NCBI GenBank assembly: GCA_035286125.1
Contig: JAYKIS010000031.1
Location: 1 to 9,744 of the forward strand
DNA: 9,744 nucleotides
DNA from: VGJW01 sp035286125
Lineage (GTDB): Bacteria > Cyanobacteriota > Sericytochromatia > S15B-MN24 > VGJW01
Direction of reading: 5' to 3'
Position 1 is the stretch's first letter. Each line of letters opens with the position of its first letter. A program made the translations under genes and the position numbers. Shown here one piece after another: positions 5,250 to 9,744 of this stretch. Below the pieces are notes generated by a model. The model was not told the origin of the DNA. It saw only the letters and a list, made by a program, of their open reading frames with translations, and did no database searches.

Positions 5250-7916
5250 TCAGGGATGGAGGGGGCCGGTACCCATGGAGACGGTCCACGCCGTGCCGCG
5301 ACCGGCATCCTCGGCCTCGCGGAACACGGCCTCGAGCGCTTCCTGGGTATCCGCGCAGCCGATGACGACCAGGTCACCCTCTCGCGCCATGGCGAGCGCG
5401 TGCTTGATCGACTCGGTCTCGTCGGCGATCACGGTGAGCCGCTCCTCGGGGAAGCCCGTCGCCCGGACTCCCTCGGCGATGACACCCGCCACGTAGCCGG
5501 GTGCCGTGCCACGCAAGTCGGCCATGTCCCGGACCACGAGCCAGTCGAAGCCCTCCGCCGCAACCTCGCCCACCTCCCGGAGCTTTGCCGGCAGCCGATC
5601 CCCGGGTGCCGTCACGACGCCGATGCGACGCGCGACGTCGAGTTGGCGGACGGTATCGATGATGGCCCGGTAGGAATCGGGGTTGTGGGCATAGTCGACA
5701 AGCACGGTAAAGTCCCGGACGCGCACCAGGTTGAGGCGCCCCGGATTGGTCTCAAAGGTGCTGTGGAAACCCGTCAGGCCCTCCACGATCTGCTCATGCG
5801 ACAGACCCTGGTGGATCAGGACCGCGACGGCCGCGAGCACATTCTCGATGTTGTGCCTCGCCTTGCCCCGCAAGGTGACAGGCAGGCGCTCGACCTCGAC
5901 CAGGGGAAGGCGATGCTCGCCGTAGGCCACCATGACCATGCCCCTGCGCAGGGTCACGGCGACCCCTCCCTGGGCCATGTGGGCCCGCACATGGGGCAGG
6001 TCGTCCTCCATGGCGAACCACGTGAGTTTGGTACCCTCGGGCAGTTCACCGGCCATGCGGACGCAGTGGGGGTCCTGGGCGTTGAGCACGCAGTGGCCGC
6101 GGGTTCTGCGCGCGACGAGACCCTTGATGTCCGCCAGGTCCTCGAGGGTCTGGACTCCGTGCTGCCCGAGATGGTCATCGCGAACATTCAGGACCACGCC
6201 GGTATCACACCAATCGAAAGCCAGGCCGCGCTTGAAAAGTCCGCCTCGCGCCGTCTCGAGCACCGCCACCTCGACCGTCGGATCCGAGAGTACGGTGCGG
6301 GCCGACCAGTAACCCGTGCAATCGCCACGCTGGACGCGCTGGCCATCGAGGTAGATGCCCTCGGTGGTCGTGGTGCCGGTCCGCCGACCGGCCTGCCGAA
6401 GCACATGCGCGACCAGCAGGGTCGTGGTGGTCTTGCCGTTGGTGCCGGTGACGGCGATGACGGGCACCTGCGTGGGTGCCCCGGCCGGGAACAGCATGTC
6501 GATGATGGCAGCGCCGACATCATGGGGCTCGCCTTCGGATGGGGACTGATGCATCCGGATGCCCGGTGCCGCATTGACCTCGATGATGGCCCCTCCCTGG
6601 GCATCGAGGGGCTTGGAGATGTCGTGAGCAACGATGTCTATGCCGGCGACATCCAGGCCGATCTTGCGCGCCGCCCGGACCGCCATCAGGGCGTTGGCCG
6701 GATGAATCTCATCCGTCAGGTCGACGGCCGTGCCGCCGGTCGATAGGTTGGCGTTGGTGCGCAACCAGACCTGGCGCCCGGCCGGGGGGACATCGTCCGG
6801 CGTCAGGCCTTGCCCTGCAAGGACCTCGAGGGCGTTCGCGTCCAGTTTGAGTTTGGTCAGCGGCTTGAGGTGCCCCGTTCCGCGCCGGGGATCACGATTC
6901 GCTTCTGCGCAGAGTTCCTTGATGGTCCGGCTACCATCGCCGATCACATGCGCCGGATCGCGACGGGCCACGGCCACCACACGGTCCCCGACCACGAGGA
7001 CTCGATGATCGCGCCCCTCGATGGACTGCTCCACGAGCACGCTGCGGCCGAATTCCCGTGCCAGCCGGAAGGCCGCCTCCAGCCCCTCGGCCGTGGTGAC
7101 GCCGACCGTGACGCCCTTGCCCTGGTTGCCGAAATGCGGCTTGACGGCGACCCGACCCAGGCGCCGCAGGAGGCGCTGGGCGTCCTCGAGGCGGGTCACG
7201 GCTTCGCCGCGCGGCACGGGCAGGCCGGCCTCGCGCAACAGGGCATTGGTCTGGTCCTTGTCCGACGCAATCTCGACGGCGATGTGGCTGGTGGCGCTGG
7301 TCAGGGCCGCCTGTATACGCTTCTGCCACCGACCCGTACCGACCTGGAAAAGGGACGCCTCGTCGGTCACGCGATAGGTCGGGATGCCCCGGCGCCGCGC
7401 CGCGTCGACGATGGCCGCCGTGCTGGGGCCGAGCGCGTGGCGCCGGGCCCAGTAGCGCAGATCGTCCAGATCCCGGCTGATATCGGGCGATCCGCCTGCG
7501 CAGAGCGTCTCGAGAAGCCGGATGGCCACGGGCACCGCTTCCGAGACGACACGCTCCAGCAGGTAGCTGGTCACGATGCGGTAATGCCCCGGGGGCTGGT
7601 CACGCATCTCCCGGGCTTTTCCGAAACCGACTTCCGTTCCCGCTGCGCACTGGAGTTCGATCAGGACATGCTCCAGCACATGGGCCATGTAGGTCCCCTC
7701 GCGCAAGCGCGCCACGAACCCGCCACGGTAGCCTCGGGAGCAGCGATGGTCGGCCAGCCCGGGAAGCAGCGCCACGAGGCGATCCGTAAGGCCCGGGAAA
7801 GACGTCGTCGGCCGGTCGTGGAGTTCCTGCAGGTCGACATGCAGGTAAAGGGCCGGTCTCGGGCTGTACAGGTTGGGACCGCGCAGCAAACGCTGCTCAA
7901 GGACCTGGATGGGCAA
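5250..7916 (-). CDS. cphA: Cyanophycin synthetase
   Basis: Makes cyanophycin (multi-L-arginyl-poly-L-aspartate) by ATP-dependent addition of Asp to the backbone and Arg to the side chain; cytosolic granule. It has 888 residues, matching CphA1 (about 870-900). The N-terminal domain (1-160) has LRGPN near its start and an HVLEH motif at 79-83. The ATP-grasp domain (about 215-478) has KPHFGNQGKGV (259-269), ANLSTGGTAVDLTDEIHP (389-406) and the Mg-binding EVNAAPG (446-452). The Mur-ligase-like domain (about 485-888) has the P-loop GTNGKTTTT (491-499), ETARGG (554-559), VLNVRDDHLG (575-584) and DYAHNPDS (741-748). Both ATP sites look intact, so it is CphA1 rather than the degenerate CphA2. The TTG start is chosen because GGAG sits six nt upstream and the protein then begins like the family; the frame runs on to 8042 inside cphB, but that extension is Cys-rich shadow. 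It overlaps cphB by 20 nt. Confidence 0.96.
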   Translation of the reverse strand: MPIQVLEQRLLRGPNLYSPRPALYLHVDLQELHDRPTTSFPGLTDRLVALLPGLADHRCSRGYRGGFVARLREGTYMAHVLEHVLIELQCAAGTEVGFGKAREMRDQPPGHYRIVTSYLLERVVSEAVPVAIRLLETLCAGGSPDISRDLDDLRYWARRHALGPSTAAIVDAARRRGIPTYRVTDEASLFQVGTGRWQKRIQAALTSATSHIAVEIASDKDQTNALLREAGLPVPRGEAVTRLEDAQRLLRRLGRVAVKPHFGNQGKGVTVGVTTAEGLEAAFRLAREFGRSVLVEQSIEGRDHRVLVVGDRVVAVARRDPAHVIGDGSRTIKELCAEANRDPRRGTGHLKPLTKLKLDANALEVLAGQGLTPDDVPPAGRQVWLRTNANLSTGGTAVDLTDEIHPANALMAVRAARKIGLDVAGIDIVAHDISKPLDAQGGAIIEVNAAPGIRMHQSPSEGEPHDVGAAIIDMLFPAGAPTQVPVIAVTGTNGKTTTTLLVAHVLRQAGRRTGTTTTEGIYLDGQRVQRGDCTGYWSARTVLSDPTVEVAVLETARGGLFKRGLAFDWCDTGVVLNVRDDHLGQHGVQTLEDLADIKGLVARRTRGHCVLNAQDPHCVRMAGELPEGTKLTWFAMEDDLPHVRAHMAQGGVAVTLRRGMVMVAYGEHRLPLVEVERLPVTLRGKARHNIENVLAAVAVLIHQGLSHEQIVEGLTGFHSTFETNPGRLNLVRVRDFTVLVDYAHNPDSYRAIIDTVRQLDVARRIGVVTAPGDRLPAKLREVGEVAAEGFDWLVVRDMADLRGTAPGYVAGVIAEGVRATGFPEERLTVIADETESIKHALAMAREGDLVVIGCADTQEALEAVFREAEDAGRGTAWTVSMGTGPLHP

Positions 7917-8781
7917 GGCTCTCTCCGGTGTCGGACGCACGGGCGGAAGGGGGCAAGGGCAACTCGCCGAGCAGGGTCCGGGTCTCGATGTTGTACGCCC
8001 AGCCCGCAGGCAGCATGTGCATGCGCATGTTGCCCATGGCAAGCAAGGCGCCGGGCTGCGCGCTCAGGACATTGGATTCGGCCAATTCTCGGCCATCCAG
8101 GATCGTGACCATGCCCGAACCGATGACCTGCATCCGGTAGTCCTGCTCGACAAGCATGGCGGTATCCTCATCGACACCGATGCCAAGCACGAAGGGATTC
8201 TGCGCCACGATGGACAGCAGTCGTCCCAGCCGCTGGCGCTGCAGGAAATGCTGGTCGACCACCACCCGGCGCAGCAGGCCCAGGCCCGGCGCCAAGTGAA
8301 GCATGTGCTTGCGGGGGTGCAGGCCGGTGCCGCCCTCGGCGATCATGTGCTCGCTGATGGCACTGGCGCCCGCGGACGTCCCCGCGACGACAAGACCCGT
8401 CTTGTTGGCGCGGTGCATGGCCTTGGCGACCTCGGTACCGCCAAGCAGGGCGGAGATGCGATTCTGGTCCCCGCCGGTCAGGAACACGGCCGTGCTGTCG
8501 TAGACCGCCTGGACGAAGTCCTCGCGATTGGCTTCCTCTCGGGACTCGATCGGCAGACACGTGACGTGGCGGACCCCCATGCCCCGGAAAAGGTCCCCGT
8601 AGAGGCGCTCCTTGCCCGCGGCATCCCGGGACGCCGTAGGAATCAGGGCGATTCGGGCCGCAGCTCCCCCGGCCAAGGCGACGAGCGTCCCGAGAATAGG
8701 GGCACCAGCTTCCTTGGCCTCGGAACCACCGATGACCAGAAGCGGCCCGCGCCGGGGCTCGGCTTGGCTCATGGCGGCCAT
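7897..8781 (-). CDS. cphB: Cyanophycinase (peptidase family S51)
   Basis: Serine exopeptidase that degrades cyanophycin to beta-Asp-Arg dipeptides. It has 294 residues, slightly above the usual size of about 270 because of the tails. The nucleophile is Ser136 in GTSAGAS (134-140), preceded by the family's TGGDQNRI (102-109). DQHF (176-179), followed by R-x-R-x-GRL, and GIGVDEDTA (200-208) are the other characteristic blocks. Near the N-terminus lies LLVIGGSEAKE (14-24). There is no signal peptide, so it acts inside the cell like CphB rather than the secreted CphE type. ATG at 8781 is used; ATG at 8772 would remove three residues. An extended -10-like TGCTACAAT overlaps the first ATG, so the shorter start on a leaderless mRNA is possible. 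It shares the 20-nt overlap with cphA, so production of the two is probably coupled. Confidence 0.95.
   Translation of the reverse strand: MAAMSQAEPRRGPLLVIGGSEAKEAGAPILGTLVALAGGAAARIALIPTASRDAAGKERLYGDLFRGMGVRHVTCLPIESREEANREDFVQAVYDSTAVFLTGGDQNRISALLGGTEVAKAMHRANKTGLVVAGTSAGASAISEHMIAEGGTGLHPRKHMLHLAPGLGLLRRVVVDQHFLQRQRLGRLLSIVAQNPFVLGIGVDEDTAMLVEQDYRMQVIGSGMVTILDGRELAESNVLSAQPGALLAMGNMRMHMLPAGWAYNIETRTLLGELPLPPSARASDTGESLAHPGP
7923..7926 (-). promoter_or_regulatory. Ribosome binding site GGAG for the cphA TTG start, inside cphB
   Basis: The minus strand reads GGAG-AGAGCC-TTG. The core is six nt from the TTG at 7916 and lies within the last codons of cphB. It supports translation of cphA from TTG on the same message as cphB. 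Confidence 0.65.
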
Positions 8782-8788
8782 TGTAGCA
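8780..8788 (-). promoter_or_regulatory. Extended -10-like element TGCTACAAT at the cphB start
   Basis: TACAAT (8780-8785) differs from TATAAT at one base and is preceded by TGC. The predicted start site falls at 8772-8773, exactly on the second ATG of cphB. A leaderless cphB mRNA would follow if it is active. No good -35 is seen. The site lies in the gap between the histidine kinase stop and cphB. It is the best promoter-like sequence I found in the window, but nothing beyond sequence supports it. Confidence 0.35.
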
Positions 8789-8814
8789 TCCGCCCGACAG
8801 GTAGGTGTCCGGAA

Positions 8815-9744
8815 TCAGGCCCTCGAAGATTCCCGGGGCAGAAGCGGCAGTGTGAACCAGAAGCAGGATCCGGCGCCAGCATGCGACCGGACCCCGATGC
8901 GGCCGCGCTGGCCCGTGACCAGGGCCCGTGCCACGGCGAGACCAAGGCCGGCCCCGCCATGCAGGCGTGTCAAGCCGGGATCCGCCTGGTAGAAACGCTC
9001 GAAGACATGGGGCAAGTGCTCGGGAGCAATGCCCACTCCGTCATCTTCGACCTCGATGAGCAGCCGCCTGTCCTCCTGGACAACCCGAATCTCGATGGCG
9101 CCACCCGGAGGCGTGAACTTCAAGGCATTGCCCAGCAGGGCGTGCAGGATGCGCGCCACCGCCTCGGGATCCCCCCAGGCCGGGACGTTCCCCGGCTCGA
9201 GCCGGGAGACCATCCGGACCTCGTGGTCACGTCCCCTCGAGGCAAGCGACGCCATCACCTCGCGGACGATGCGGGAAACCTCGATCTCGTGGCACCGCAA
9301 CTGAAACGTCCCGTCCTGCAGCTTCGAGAAATCCAACAGGTCATCCACCATCTGCTGCATCTGTCGCGCACCCGTCTGGATGCCGCGAACGAACTCCGCC
9401 TGTCGATCGGACAGGGCGCCGCCCAGGCCATCCTCGAGAAATTCCGCAAAACCCGTAATGAGCGTGAGGGGTGTACGCAGTTCGTGGCTGGCAGAGCTCA
9501 GGAAATCGCTCTTGAGACGCTCGACACGGCTGTGCGCGGCCGCCTCGGAGACTCGCCTGCGCTCCTCGCGAACCCGGGCCGTGACATCGTCGACCATGGC
9601 GACCAAGCCAAAGCCGGCAGCCTCGGGATGATCCACGCGATGGATCGTCAGATCGAGATGGTGGACCGCCCCCAGGCCTGCGGCAGGAATCTCGAGTCCA
9701 CGCAAGCGTGCAGGAGTGGCCGTGCGGGCGACCCGACCCAGGAT
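8815..9744 (-). CDS. Sensor histidine kinase with PAS-type N-terminal end, 5' end outside the window
   Basis: The C-terminal 309 residues are visible and the frame is open to the window edge. A TTG at 9705 is in frame, but the upstream codons continue the fold, so I treat the gene as truncated by the window. The first 55 or so residues look like the end of a PAS/PAC domain (VAMVDDVTARVREERRR). The HisKA domain follows with FLSSASHELRTPLTLI, the phosphorylated His being encoded at 9484-9486. The HATPase domain has the N box (LGNALKFTPPGG, Asn at 9127-9129), the G1 box VEDDGVGIAP, the F box HVFERFYQ and the G2 box HGGAGLGLAVA. The kinase core looks complete. No transmembrane segment is in the visible part. 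No response regulator is in the window. It ends 33 nt before cphB on the same strand, so it may be co-transcribed with the cyanophycin genes or sense their need. Its signal is unknown. Confidence 0.93.
   Translation of the reverse strand: MLGRVARTATPARLRGLEIPAAGLGAVHHLDLTIHRVDHPEAAGFGLVAMVDDVTARVREERRRVSEAAAHSRVERLKSDFLSSASHELRTPLTLITGFAEFLEDGLGGALSDRQAEFVRGIQTGARQMQQMVDDLLDFSKLQDGTFQLRCHEIEVSRIVREVMASLASRGRDHEVRMVSRLEPGNVPAWGDPEAVARILHALLGNALKFTPPGGAIEIRVVQEDRRLLIEVEDDGVGIAPEHLPHVFERFYQADPGLTRLHGGAGLGLAVARALVTGQRGRIGVRSHAGAGSCFWFTLPLLPRESSRA

Noticed and set aside
5256..6746. Long plus-strand open frame (about 496 codons) opposite cphA
   Set aside because: It lies wholly antisense to a gene with full family motifs. 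Its product is His/Gly/Asp-rich without any recognisable domain, as expected for a shadow frame in GC-rich DNA.
7917..8042. Longer N-terminus for cphA starting at 8042
   Set aside because: The added 42 residues are Cys/Pro-rich, lie inside cphB and resemble nothing in CphA. A TTG with GGAG at proper spacing starts the family sequence.
6810..8108. Plus-strand open frame of about 432 codons opposite cphA and cphB
   Set aside because: It spans two real genes on the other strand, has no recognisable motifs and its composition is that of a shadow frame.
4020..9443. Repeated 13-mer TCCTCGAGAAATT near 4021 and 9431
   Set aside because: Both copies encode the residues FLED in kbl and the histidine kinase. 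With biased codon use this is coincidence rather than a repeat element.

Overview
The window is a high-GC bacterial segment (by eye roughly two thirds G+C or more) that is almost entirely coding. It uses ATG, GTG and TTG starts. I cannot name the phylum. The presence of cyanophycin genes does not make it a cyanobacterium, and the glycine C-acetyltransferase looks closer to the Bacillus-type enzyme than to E. coli Kbl as I remember those sequences.

Layout. Positions 1-1653 hold two plus-strand genes: the 3' part of an unrecognised, probably coiled-coil protein, then a membrane-anchored M48-type metallopeptidase. They converge on a block of six minus-strand genes that fills the rest of the window. 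Read in their own direction (right to left) these are: a sensor histidine kinase cut by the window edge; cyanophycinase (cphB); cyanophycin synthetase (cphA); L-threonine 3-dehydrogenase (tdh); glycine C-acetyltransferase (kbl); and an XRE-type regulator with an ImmA/IrrE-like C-terminal region that has no HExxH zinc motif.

How they fit together. cphB and cphA overlap by 20 nt and form a make-and-break pair for cyanophycin, the Asp-Arg nitrogen-storage polymer. tdh and kbl are 23 nt apart and form the two-step conversion of threonine to glycine and acetyl-CoA. The histidine kinase ends 33 nt before cphB, and the XRE protein starts about 100 nt after kbl. The block therefore looks like a nitrogen and amino-acid reserve module with a possible regulator at each end. 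That linkage is inferred from gene order alone. Similar promoter-like elements (TGCTACAAT and TGCTACCAT) precede cphB and tdh, suggesting two transcription units.

The least ordinary items are the ImmA-like protein without its zinc site, the cyanophycin/threonine gene neighbourhood, the paired -10-like elements, a strong hairpin ahead of the peptidase gene, and an inverted repeat ahead of the XRE gene. I saw no RNA genes, CRISPR array or insertion sequence, and no gene-free stretch over 300 bases.
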